Shown one piece after another: positions 27,773 through 36,735 of a stretch of 43,917 nucleotides of DNA. The stretch is from NCBI GenBank assembly GCA_020629875.1, contig JAHDCL010000013.1:1-43917 (forward strand). Direction: 5' to 3'. The stretch is from Hellea sp. Its GTDB lineage: Bacteria; Pseudomonadota; Alphaproteobacteria; Caulobacterales; Maricaulaceae. The position numbers and the translations under genes were made by a program. Each line of letters opens with the position of its first letter. Within the stretch, counting starts at the first letter, position 1. A model generated the notes under the pieces. It saw only the letters and a program-made list of their open reading frames with translations, made no database searches and had not been told where the DNA came from.

Positions 27773-28738
27773 TTGAGTAAACAGACAGAGATTTTTGAGT
27801 TTGCGGATGCCGATTTGGTGCGCAAGCTTTGCGGCCCTAATCACGCCAACCTTGCCCTTATCGAAGATGCCTTTGGCGTATATATCGAAGCGCCCGGCGC
27901 CGCCGTTCATATTAATGGTGATACGCCCAGCCGCGCGCGGGCCGGTGAACTTATCAAAGAGATTTATCAACGCCTTGAGCGTGGCTGGCCTTGCGGGATA
28001 TCTGATATTCGCGCGCTGATTAAAGCTATGGGCAAAGGTAAAGTCAAAGCCGCCGCTGTGGACGCAATTATTCCGTTCCCGCGCCGCAGCCCCATTGTGC
28101 CGAAAACGCCGCGTCAGGAGAAATTCATTCACGCCATGCGCGACGAAACCATATGTTTCGGCGTTGGGCCAGCGGGTACGGGTAAGACATTTCTCGCTAC
28201 CGCTTATGGTGCGTCTCTTTTAGCGCGCGGAGAAGTGGCGCGTTTTATTGCTTGCCGTCCTGCCGTTGAAGCGGGGGAGCGTTTGGGATTCCTGCCGGGT
28301 GATCTGAACGAAAAAGTTGACCCATACATGCAGCCCATTTGGGATGCCCTGCATATGGTGCTGGGCCGTGATGAAGTGGACCGCCGACGCGCCTCTGGGG
28401 ATATCGAAGTTGCCCCGCTGGCCTTTATGCGCGGGCGGACATTATCGGATGCCTTTGTTGTGATTGACGAAGCGCAGAACGCGACCATTCCGCAAATGAA
28501 GATGGTGCTCACGCGCCTCGGCGAACGTGCCAAATATGCCGTCACGGGTGACCCAAGCCAATCCGACTTGCCGCATGGCGTGACGTCTGGTCTCGCGCAT
28601 GCGCTGAAAATCCTGAAAGGGATTAAAGGTATTGATCAGATTGTCTTTGAGGCCTCAGACGTGGTGCGCCATCCGCTTGTGGGACGTATCGTCAATGCTT
28701 ACGAGAAAGATTCTAAGCCTAAGGGCGGTATTCTCTAG
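27773..28738 (+). CDS. phoH: PhoH-like ATPase
   Basis: TTG start; GPAGTGKTFLATAYG, RPAVEAGERLGFLPGDLNEKVDPYMQPIWDAL, DEAQNATIPQMKMVLTRLG, VTGDPSQSDLP. Confidence 0.95.
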   Translation: MSKQTEIFEFADADLVRKLCGPNHANLALIEDAFGVYIEAPGAAVHINGDTPSRARAGELIKEIYQRLERGWPCGISDIRALIKAMGKGKVKAAAVDAIIPFPRRSPIVPKTPRQEKFIHAMRDETICFGVGPAGTGKTFLATAYGASLLARGEVARFIACRPAVEAGERLGFLPGDLNEKVDPYMQPIWDALHMVLGRDEVDRRRASGDIEVAPLAFMRGRTLSDAFVVIDEAQNATIPQMKMVLTRLGERAKYAVTGDPSQSDLPHGVTSGLAHALKILKGIKGIDQIVFEASDVVRHPLVGRIVNAYEKDSKPKGGIL

Positions 28739-28740
28739 CA

Positions 28741-29211
28741 GTGACCAACCTTCCTTTTGATATGGATATAGCCGTTCAGTTTGATGACTGGACGGAGGCG
28801 CTCCCCGATATTGAGGTCATTGCAAGCCGCGCGGTTACGCAAGCTCTTGCGGTGCTCAGCGAGCCGAAATTGGGGGAGCTTAGCCTCGCATTAGTGAGCG
28901 ATGCTGAGATTCAAACTCTAAATCGCGACTTTCGCGATAAAGATAAACCCACCAATGTTTTATCATTTCCGGATGATGGCCCCGCGCCGCTCTTGGGGGA
29001 TATTGTCTTGGCCTTGGAAACAATTTCCCGCGAAGCGGCGGAAAAGTCTGTACCGTTCGTTCATCATGTGACCCATCTCATTATTCATGGTTTTTTACAT
29101 TTGCAGGGCTATGACCATGAAACTGATGAAACGGCCAGCGAAATGGAAGCGCTGGAAATATCGGCTTTAGCTGCTTTGAATATTGACAATCCTTATGAAA
29201 TTCACGACTGA
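28741..29211 (+). CDS. ybeY: Endoribonuclease YbeY
   Basis: RDKDKPTNVLSFP; HLIIHGFLHLQGYDHE (H3 zinc motif); GTG start. Confidence 0.95.
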   Translation: MTNLPFDMDIAVQFDDWTEALPDIEVIASRAVTQALAVLSEPKLGELSLALVSDAEIQTLNRDFRDKDKPTNVLSFPDDGPAPLLGDIVLALETISREAAEKSVPFVHHVTHLIIHGFLHLQGYDHETDETASEMEALEISALAALNIDNPYEIHD

Positions 29212-29220
29212 TAAATTACT

Positions 29221-30093
29221 ATGAGCAATGATGACAATTCACCGGGGTTTCTCGGTAAATTATTTGGACGGAGCGCTGAGCAGCCCTCCGGCGAAGACCC
29301 CCAGAGTATTCAGCACGAACTCTCCAAAGAGGAGATGGTGGATGCTGCTGAGCGTTTTCACCTCATCACCGTTGAGGACGTTATGGTACCGCGTGCCGAT
29401 ATTGTGGCGGTGGACTCCGCGGCAACGCTGACAGAGCTCTCCCAGACTTTTAAAGAGGCGGGGCATTCACGTCTGCCTGTTTACAAAGACACCCTCGATG
29501 AGCCTTTGGGTATGGTGCACATTAAAGATGTCATGCCTTATCTGATGTTTGATGCCAAAGGGCGTAATGGCAAAACCTATCCCAATAAAAAGGTCATTCA
29601 ATATATTCGCCGTCCGGTTTTATTTGTTCCGCCCTCCATGCTTGCGCAGAACTTGCTCAAGCGCATGCAGGCGCGGCGCTCGCATATGGCCATTGTGGTT
29701 GATGAATATGGCGGTACGGACGGTATTGTCACCATTGAAGATCTTATCGAAGAAATTGTTGGTGAGATTGATGATGAGCACGATGACGTGGACGCTGAAA
29801 TCCAAATCGTAACCGGCAAGGGCGGTCGTTCCGTCTGGGAAACGGATGCGCGCACAGCGATTGATGATTTTGAAGAGGTCTTAGGCCGAGACTTCGCCAC
29901 GGCTGACGAGGAAGACGACGTCGATACATTAGGCGGCCTTGTCTTTACCCTGGCAGGCCGTGTGCCTGAGCGCGGCGAAATCATACGTCATCCCGACGGT
30001 ATTGAGTTTGAGGTTATCGACGCCGATCCGCGCCGTGTGAAACGCTTGCGGATAAATGACACGCAAAGCCGTTCTAAACCTGCCGCAGAGTAA
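29221..30093 (+). CDS. CBS-domain CorC/HlyC-family protein
   Basis: TVEDVMVPRADIVAVD, HSRLPVYKDTLDEPLGMVHIKDV, VVDEYGGTDGIVTIEDLIEEIVGEIDDEHD, C-terminal CorC_HlyC domain. Confidence 0.93.
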   Translation: MSNDDNSPGFLGKLFGRSAEQPSGEDPQSIQHELSKEEMVDAAERFHLITVEDVMVPRADIVAVDSAATLTELSQTFKEAGHSRLPVYKDTLDEPLGMVHIKDVMPYLMFDAKGRNGKTYPNKKVIQYIRRPVLFVPPSMLAQNLLKRMQARRSHMAIVVDEYGGTDGIVTIEDLIEEIVGEIDDEHDDVDAEIQIVTGKGGRSVWETDARTAIDDFEEVLGRDFATADEEDDVDTLGGLVFTLAGRVPERGEIIRHPDGIEFEVIDADPRRVKRLRINDTQSRSKPAAE

Positions 30094-31700
30094 TGGGCGG
30101 GGCTGAGCTTCTTTTAAAAACGACAGGATGGCGCGGCCGTTTTGTAGGGTTGGGCCTAGGGGCTTTGGCGGTACTCGGACAAGCTCCCTTTCATTTGTGG
30201 CCCCTTACGCTTCTCTGCCTGTCGATATTACTGGCGCGGCTAAAATGGGCGAGCGGGGCTGAGCATCGGACCAAAGCCGGTTTCAGTGCAGGCTTCTGGT
30301 TTGCCTTTGGGTATTTTATGGCTGGGACCTACTGGATCGGCTCGGCATTTATCGCGCGGGGACCCGAATTTATTCCTGTCATGCCGCCTATGATATTGGC
30401 ATTGGGGATGTTGCTCGCTTTGTTTTGGGGGCTTGCTGGGGCTGCGTTCGCCAAGCTTCGCCCGAGGGGTCTGCTATCGCTTTTGGCGTTCATATCCTTT
30501 TTCTTCTTGGCTGAATTTGCACGGGGCCATGTTTTTGGCGGTTTTCCATGGAACCTCCCCGGATATATTTTCGAAGGCGGCAAGGCGATGTCCCAAGCGG
30601 CTTCGATTGTGGGTGTTTATGGATTGACATTATTTGTCTTCGCTATGAGCGCTCTGCTTTATCTCTTACTCTTCACCGAAAAGCGATTGGCGTCTTTCTT
30701 GGCCTTACTGCTCGCCATAGGTAGCGTTTTTATCTTCGGGACAGTTCGGCTTAAGGGCGCGGAGATCGGCTATGTCAAAGATGTCAACTTGCGCCTGGTC
30801 CAAGTGCGTTTCACGCAAAAGGATAAATTCGACCCCGAAAAATCAATCGAAATTGTAAACCAATTTCTGACGCAATCTGTTGCGCCTGGCATCGAAAATG
30901 TCACGCATCTTATTTGGCCAGAGGGCGCGGTGAATGGATTGGCGATTGAAAATGAAGCTCTGCTTTATGCGATGGGCCGAGAGCTGACGGCTCAGACAGA
31001 GACGCCGCCCGTCTGGCTTTTAAATTCATTGCGTAATGAAATGCGGCCTCATCCCAATGGCATCGATATCATTGATGATTACTACAATACGTCTGCGGCC
31101 ATTGCTTTTGACAGTGACGGCATCCCTGCTGTTGCGGCTTTTAATGATAAGAAACGTTTGGTGCCCTTTGGAGAATTTATCCCGGGAGGTAAGTGGATGG
31201 AGATGAAAAATGTGCCCGTTATTTCCACATCACTTTTATCTATATCTGCTGCAAAAAATAAATTTAATGCGGAATTTCCTGGCCTTCCAAAATTAAGTTC
31301 ACAAATATGTTATGAGATTATTTTTTCCGGATTTACGCCATATAATAAAGGTGAGACACATCCGAAATGGATATTAAATCAATCAAATGATGCATGGTAC
31401 GGAAATAGCTTCGGTCCTTTGCAGCATTCAAATATGGCGACTTATCGTGCAATTGAAGAGGGTTTGCCCGTAATTCGCGCTGCATCCAACGGTATCACAG
31501 GTGTTATAAGTCCTTATGGCCAATATTTGCGAAAAATCGGGCCAAAAGAAACTGGAATAATTGACGCGAAACTACCTGTATCGCTGAGTTTAACTGCTTT
31601 TTCAGTATGGATTAACTATTTTCTTCTCTTGATAAATTTATTAGTAGCATTTATGTGTCTCACATTGTGTGGCAATAAAAAAATGCCTAATTTTAATTAG
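30093..31700 (+). CDS. lnt: Apolipoprotein N-acyltransferase
   Basis: N-terminal TM region, LIWPEGAVNG, SQICYEIIFSG, NQSNDAWYGNSFGPLQHSNMATYRAIEEGLPVIRAASNGITGVISPYG. Confidence 0.94.
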   Translation: MGGAELLLKTTGWRGRFVGLGLGALAVLGQAPFHLWPLTLLCLSILLARLKWASGAEHRTKAGFSAGFWFAFGYFMAGTYWIGSAFIARGPEFIPVMPPMILALGMLLALFWGLAGAAFAKLRPRGLLSLLAFISFFFLAEFARGHVFGGFPWNLPGYIFEGGKAMSQAASIVGVYGLTLFVFAMSALLYLLLFTEKRLASFLALLLAIGSVFIFGTVRLKGAEIGYVKDVNLRLVQVRFTQKDKFDPEKSIEIVNQFLTQSVAPGIENVTHLIWPEGAVNGLAIENEALLYAMGRELTAQTETPPVWLLNSLRNEMRPHPNGIDIIDDYYNTSAAIAFDSDGIPAVAAFNDKKRLVPFGEFIPGGKWMEMKNVPVISTSLLSISAAKNKFNAEFPGLPKLSSQICYEIIFSGFTPYNKGETHPKWILNQSNDAWYGNSFGPLQHSNMATYRAIEEGLPVIRAASNGITGVISPYGQYLRKIGPKETGIIDAKLPVSLSLTAFSVWINYFLLLINLLVAFMCLTLCGNKKMPNFN

Positions 31701-31759
31701 CAGTTCGATTTGATTTTGGTGGGGGCACCATTAGCACCGAGCTTTAAAGAGAATGTTAT

Positions 31760-32185
31760 ATGAATAAACATGCACCTCGGTCCCCGAATCCAATAGACGT
31801 CCATGTCGGTACACGCGTACGCCTTCGTCGCCAAGTGATGAAAATGAGCCAAGAGAAACTTGGTGATCAACTGGGCGTAACTTTCCAGCAAGTCCAGAAA
31901 TATGAACGCGGCGCCAATCGCGTTGGCGCAAGCCGTCTTTGGAAAATGTCTCAAGTGATGGACGTTCCCGTTGGTTTCTTTTTTGATGGCCTTGGACAGG
32001 TTGGCGCAGCAACAGAGTTTGCCGAAGATGATCAGCTGCCTATTGTTTATGATTTCATCAACAGCACGGATGGCGTAAATCTCGCCAAAGCTGTTTCGCA
32101 AATCAAAAACAAAGCTGTTCGCCGGCAGATTCTTGAGCTCGCGCGCTCACTTGCTAAAGATTCCGCGGCTGACGAAGAAGGCTAA
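31760..32185 (+). CDS. Xre-family helix-turn-helix regulator
   Basis: VGTRVRLRRQVMKMSQEKLGDQLGVTFQQVQKYERGANRVGASRLWKMSQVMDVPVGFFFDGL. Confidence 0.92.
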   Translation: MNKHAPRSPNPIDVHVGTRVRLRRQVMKMSQEKLGDQLGVTFQQVQKYERGANRVGASRLWKMSQVMDVPVGFFFDGLGQVGAATEFAEDDQLPIVYDFINSTDGVNLAKAVSQIKNKAVRRQILELARSLAKDSAADEEG

Positions 32186-32254
32186 ACAGCTTCTATTCTT
32201 TCATAGTTGAAATTAAGACTAGAAAATCCAGACGCAGCTTTTTAAAGGCTGCGC

Positions 32255-32950
32255 ATGTTTAATCGTGAGACAAATTCTTTCCGAACCTTCGGGCGGGCAA
32301 AGGGGAAACCCCTAAGTCCGGCCCAAGCCGCGTTGATGGAAACGGAATTCCCTCGGATTGATTTTGGCGAGGCTGTTAAGGCGGGTGAAAATCCGCTTGC
32401 GGATATTGATGGTAAGGTCTGGCTAGAAATTGGCTTTGGCGGCGCGGAGCATCTTCTTTGGCAGGCTGAGAAAAACCCTGATGTAACGCTCCTTGGCGTC
32501 GAGCCATTTTTAAACGGCGTCGCGAAAGCCGTGCGGGGGGTTGTCGATAAAGACCTAAATAATATTCGTCTGCATAGAGGTGATGCGCGGGATGTGCTTA
32601 AACTCTTGCCAGATAATAGTCTGGATCGTGTTTTTGTGCTTTTCCCTGATCCTTGGCACAAAGCTCGTCATAATAAACGCCGGATTATAAACGAAGAGTT
32701 TCTCGCGCAGCTTTACCGCGTTATTAAGCCCGGCGGAACATTCCGGTTTGGCAGTGACATTATACACTATGTTGATTGGACCTTGACGCGCCTGAAACGC
32801 CATGGCGGCTTCGAGTGGCCGGCGAGCTCACAAGATCAGTGGCGGGTGCGCCCCGATGACTGGCCCTCGACACGCTATTTGGAAAAAGCTATTCGAGAGG
32901 GCCGCAGCGGGCATTTCTTTGAATTTACAAAGCGAGACACTCCGTCCTGA
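32255..32950 (+). CDS. trmB: tRNA (guanine-N7-)-methyltransferase
   Basis: LEIGFGGAEHLLWQAEKNPDVTLLGVEPFLNGV; DRVFVLFPDPWHKARHNKRRIINEEFLAQL. Confidence 0.95.
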   Translation: MFNRETNSFRTFGRAKGKPLSPAQAALMETEFPRIDFGEAVKAGENPLADIDGKVWLEIGFGGAEHLLWQAEKNPDVTLLGVEPFLNGVAKAVRGVVDKDLNNIRLHRGDARDVLKLLPDNSLDRVFVLFPDPWHKARHNKRRIINEEFLAQLYRVIKPGGTFRFGSDIIHYVDWTLTRLKRHGGFEWPASSQDQWRVRPDDWPSTRYLEKAIREGRSGHFFEFTKRDTPS

Positions 32951-32974
32951 TACAGCCTCTGCTCAGGAGCTAGT

Positions 32975-34336
32975 ATGATGCGTCGAAATTTATGTAGAGT
33001 CTTTGCTATACTAACCGTGCTTTGCCTAAATCAAATAGCGCTCGCACAAGTTCCAACTGAAACGCCAGTCAAGGACCCGCAGCCTCTCATAGAAGTTGCC
33101 TCAACAAAAATTAGCGACAAGAAAATCCAAGACCGGATATCAAATATATTTGATAAAATCGACTCGGTCCAAGCGGTGACAGTTTCAGTAGATGCCGGGG
33201 TTGTGACTCTCTCCGGTGATGTGGCGAACGAGGCAGCTGCTGTGGATGCCATGGATATCGCTATTCGTACAGCCGGTGTTGTGACTGTAGAAGATGAAAT
33301 AAATCGCACTTTGGCAGTTAAAGACAATGTTGCGCCATTTATACAAGCTGTAGAAGATAATGGTCGTAAGTTGGTTAGGGCATTTCCGCTTATGCTCTTA
33401 GCCTTTGTGATTTTTTTGGCCTTTGTTCTAATCGGCGGATGGCTCGCTCGGCGGCAACGCCTTTGGAACAAGGTTGCAACAAATCCCTTTTTGGGGGAAA
33501 TTCTTTCGCAAATTGTCCGACTGGCCTTCTGGACGATTGGAGCTGTTGTTGCATTAAATTTATTGGGAGCATCAGGTCTAGTCACTACTCTTTTAGGTGG
33601 TGCTGGCGTTATGGGGATTGCCATTGGTTTTGCGGTGCGGGACTCGCTTGAAAATTACATCTCTTCGATCATGCTCAGCCTTCGCCAACCGTTTCGAGCG
33701 AAAGACCATGTGGTTATCAATGATAAAGAAGGGATTGTTGTTCGGCTGACATCCCGCGCAACTATTTTAATGACCTTAGACGGTAATCATTTGCGAATCC
33801 CAAATGCGACCGTTTTTAAGGGCATCATTCTAAATTACACAACGAACCCTGAACGTCGTTTCGAGTTTGAATTGGGTGTGGGGGCCAATGATGATCCAAT
33901 TGCGGCAATTTCAGTGGGGGTGGCGGCGTTAGAAACTCATGACTTCCTCCTCGATGAGCCAGAGCCCTATGCGGTGATCAAAGTTGTCGGCGATTCAAAT
34001 ATTGTTCTGCAGTTTTACGGTTGGGTCGATCAGCGCCAAACGAATTTCGGTAAGGCCCGTAGTCAAGCCATTAGTACGGTCACGGCGGTTCTGGAGGATA
34101 AGGGTTTCACCTTACCAGAGCCTATATATCGTTTGCGTTTCGATGATGGGTCAAAAACTGCAGGGCTAACGGAGCCAAAGGTAGCGGATAGCGTTGCAGA
34201 GAAAGCTGAAAAGGATACTCCCTCAGAAGAAATACTGGATGTATCTCGTGATACGCATTTAGAAGAAAAAGTGAATGAAGAGCGTGCTCAAAGTGGCGAT
34301 AGCGATCTCCTTGATTTCAGCAAGCCGGTCGAATAG
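32975..34336 (+). CDS. Mechanosensitive ion channel (MscS family) with N-terminal periplasmic BON domain
   Basis: Signal peptide; BON-like DRISNIFDKIDSVQAVTVSVDAGVVTLSGDVANEAAAVDAMDIAIRTAGVVTVEDEI; TM segments; GVMGIAIGFAVRDSLENYISSIMLSLRQPFRAKDHVVI. Confidence 0.9.
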   Translation: MMRRNLCRVFAILTVLCLNQIALAQVPTETPVKDPQPLIEVASTKISDKKIQDRISNIFDKIDSVQAVTVSVDAGVVTLSGDVANEAAAVDAMDIAIRTAGVVTVEDEINRTLAVKDNVAPFIQAVEDNGRKLVRAFPLMLLAFVIFLAFVLIGGWLARRQRLWNKVATNPFLGEILSQIVRLAFWTIGAVVALNLLGASGLVTTLLGGAGVMGIAIGFAVRDSLENYISSIMLSLRQPFRAKDHVVINDKEGIVVRLTSRATILMTLDGNHLRIPNATVFKGIILNYTTNPERRFEFELGVGANDDPIAAISVGVAALETHDFLLDEPEPYAVIKVVGDSNIVLQFYGWVDQRQTNFGKARSQAISTVTAVLEDKGFTLPEPIYRLRFDDGSKTAGLTEPKVADSVAEKAEKDTPSEEILDVSRDTHLEEKVNEERAQSGDSDLLDFSKPVE

Positions 34337-34360
34337 CTTTGAATTAACGGACAATAGTTC

Positions 34361-34389
34361 TTGCCAAAACATTGCTCGGCGCCTATATC
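34361..34389 (+). promoter_or_regulatory. Putative housekeeping promoter for the rimP-nusA-infB operon
   Basis: TTGCCA - 17 nt - TATATC. Confidence 0.5.
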
Positions 34390-34405
34390 TCTCTCAATAA
34401 GAAAA

Positions 34406-34434
34406 CGCCCTAAGCGCTCAAAGCTTAGTAGGCG
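34406..34434 (+). promoter_or_regulatory. Leader hairpin upstream of the rimP terminator
   Basis: CGCC-CTAAGC-GCTCAAA-GCTTAG-TA-GGCG; shares its last two bases with the next stem. Confidence 0.5.
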
Positions 34435-34458
34435 GCCTCAGAAGAGGCCGTTTTTTTT
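34433..34458 (+). terminator. Strong intrinsic terminator upstream of rimP (mscS terminator or leader attenuator)
   Basis: CGGCCTC-AGAA-GAGGCCG followed by eight T. Confidence 0.88.
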
Positions 34459-34503
34459 ATGCTTTAAGCAGGGCCAGAACCGAAATTTGACTGTTGGAAT
34501 TGT

Positions 34504-35067
34504 ATGAAAACAAAGACGCATACAGATGAGCGCATCCTCGCCATAGCGGAACCTATCGCTAAAGATATGGGGCTGAATATTGTGCGTGTGCGCGTGCAAT
34601 CGGGCCGCCGTAAGACGGTTCAAATTATGGCCGAGCGCATCTCTGATGGTTTGCTTGGCATTAAAGAGTGTGAAGACTTATCGCGTGAATTGACGGCGAC
34701 GCTGGATGTCGAAGACCCGATACATGATCCCTTCATTCTTGAAGTATCCTCGCCTGGGCTAGAGCGACCTTTGACGTCACTTGAAGATTTCAAACATTAT
34801 GCGGGCTATTCTGCGCGTGTGGATTTGGACCGTATGGTCGAGGGGCGGAAGCGCTTTCGCGGTGTGCTTGCCGGTATTGACGGTGATAATATTGATATTG
34901 ATTTGGACGGCGAAAAAGAGACCGCGCAAATCCCTTTCGATTGGATTTCAGAGGCTAAGCTCTTGATAACAGACGAGCTTATCAAGGCGGGCCAAGAGGC
35001 TAAAGACGCTGCTTATAAAGATTTAGATAAGACTGCAAAAACGACAGATAAACCGGAAAACGAATAG
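34504..35067 (+). CDS. rimP: Ribosome maturation factor RimP
   Basis: GLNIVRVRVQSGRRKTVQIMAER, GIKECEDLSRELTATLDVEDPIHDPFILEVSSPGLERPL. Confidence 0.95.
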   Translation: MKTKTHTDERILAIAEPIAKDMGLNIVRVRVQSGRRKTVQIMAERISDGLLGIKECEDLSRELTATLDVEDPIHDPFILEVSSPGLERPLTSLEDFKHYAGYSARVDLDRMVEGRKRFRGVLAGIDGDNIDIDLDGEKETAQIPFDWISEAKLLITDELIKAGQEAKDAAYKDLDKTAKTTDKPENE

Positions 35068-35076
35068 GAGACCCTT

Positions 35077-36726
35077 ATGTCCACTGCCGGAATTAGTGCT
35101 AATAAATTAGAGCTTTTGCAAATCGCCAAGGCGGTTGCTGATGAGAAATCGATTGATAAAGAAATCGTCCTAGAAGCCATTGAAGAAGCCATCCAAAAAG
35201 CTGCGCGTATGCGTTATGGCGCTGAGCTTGATATTCGCGCCAAGCTTGATCCTGTTACCGGTGAGCAAAGCCTTCGCCGTGTTGTCACAGTCATGGAAGA
35301 TGAAGAGATTGAAAACGATGCGACCCAAACAAATTTGGCCACCGCAAAGCTAGATCATCCTGAAGCGGAAATCGGATATGAAATTTCGACGCCGCTTCCG
35401 CCGCTCGAATTTGGTCGTGTTCAGGCGCAAATGTCAAAACAGATTATCATGGGTAAAATTCGCGACGCCGAGCGCGCGCGTCAATATGCAGAATATAAAG
35501 ACCGCGTTGGCGAAATCATCAATGGTATCGTTAAGCGCGTTGAATATGGTCATATCATTGTCGATTTGGGCCGCGCCGAAGGTGTTATTCGCCGCGATCA
35601 AGCCTTGCCACGTGAGAACGTTAAAGGTGGTGACCGTATTCGTGCTTATATCATGGATGTACGTGAGGAGCCTCGCGGATCGCAAATCTTCCTTTCTCGC
35701 GCCCATCCGCAATTTATGGCGCAACTCTTCGCGCAAGAAGTGCCAGAAGTTTACGAAGGGATTATTCAAATCGTTGCTGTTGCGCGTGATCCAGGTTCAC
35801 GGGCCAAGATTGCCGTATATTCTAATGATGGTTCTATAGATCCAGTCGGCGCCTGTGTGGGTATGCGCGGATCGCGTGTTCAGGCTGTTGTGAATGAGCT
35901 TCAAGGCGAGCGTATCGATATTATTCCGTTCACCGAAGATGCCGCGACTTTCATCGTTAATGCTTTGCAGCCTGCTGAAGTGGCAAAAGTTGTAATCGAC
36001 GAGGCGAATGACCGTATTGAAGTCGTTGTCCCAGATGAGCAGCTTTCACTCGCGATTGGCCGCCGCGGTCAAAATGTTCGCTTGGCATCACAGCTTTCAG
36101 GCTGGGCTATTGATATCCTAACTGAAGAGCAAGAATCTGAGCGTCGTCAGGTCGAGTTCAAAGAGCGTTCAGAACTCTTTATGACTGGCCTCGATGTTGA
36201 TGAAATGATTGCGCAGCTTCTTGTTTCCGAGGGTTTCGAAACAATGGAAGAAGTTGGATATGTCGCTCTGGATGATTTGACATCTATCGAAGGCTTTGAT
36301 GAAGAGACAGCAGAAGAACTTCAAACACGGGCGCGCGAATACCTTGAGAAGCTCGCGAAAGAACAAGACGACACGCGTAAGGCGGCCGGCGTTCAAGATG
36401 ATGTTCTTGAAATTGAAGGTGTCACGCTGCCAATGGCCGTTGAGTTCGGTAAAAATGAAGTGCTTTCTGTCGAAGACGTTGCGGGTCTCGTCCCGGATGA
36501 CCTTCGCGGTTACACGGAAATCAAAAATGGCGAAAAAGTGCATGAAGAAGGTATGTTGGAATCCTTCAAGCTAAGCGAAGATGCGGCGACCATGCTTATT
36601 ATGCAGGCCCGTGTAAAAGCAGGCTGGATTGATGAGAGTGCTCTCGCTGTTGAAGAGGAGGAAGAAGAAGCTGAGGCTGAGGTTGATGCGGATGCTGAAC
36701 CAACAGCTGAGGATGTCTTCGGATAG
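35077..36726 (+). CDS. nusA: Transcription termination/antitermination protein NusA
   Basis: S1 region GEIINGIVKRVEYGHIIVDLGRAEGVI; KH region DPVGACVGMRGSRVQAVVNELQGERIDIIPF; LAIGRRGQNVRLASQLSGW. Confidence 0.97.
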   Translation: MSTAGISANKLELLQIAKAVADEKSIDKEIVLEAIEEAIQKAARMRYGAELDIRAKLDPVTGEQSLRRVVTVMEDEEIENDATQTNLATAKLDHPEAEIGYEISTPLPPLEFGRVQAQMSKQIIMGKIRDAERARQYAEYKDRVGEIINGIVKRVEYGHIIVDLGRAEGVIRRDQALPRENVKGGDRIRAYIMDVREEPRGSQIFLSRAHPQFMAQLFAQEVPEVYEGIIQIVAVARDPGSRAKIAVYSNDGSIDPVGACVGMRGSRVQAVVNELQGERIDIIPFTEDAATFIVNALQPAEVAKVVIDEANDRIEVVVPDEQLSLAIGRRGQNVRLASQLSGWAIDILTEEQESERRQVEFKERSELFMTGLDVDEMIAQLLVSEGFETMEEVGYVALDDLTSIEGFDEETAEELQTRAREYLEKLAKEQDDTRKAAGVQDDVLEIEGVTLPMAVEFGKNEVLSVEDVAGLVPDDLRGYTEIKNGEKVHEEGMLESFKLSEDAATMLIMQARVKAGWIDESALAVEEEEEEAEAEVDADAEPTAEDVFG

Positions 36727-36735
36727 GCCTTTTAA

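Noticed and set aside
34406-34434. tRNA or rRNA remnant near the rimP leader
   Set aside because: Only a simple bulged stem is present; no T-loop, anticodon arm or CCA-type end was found.
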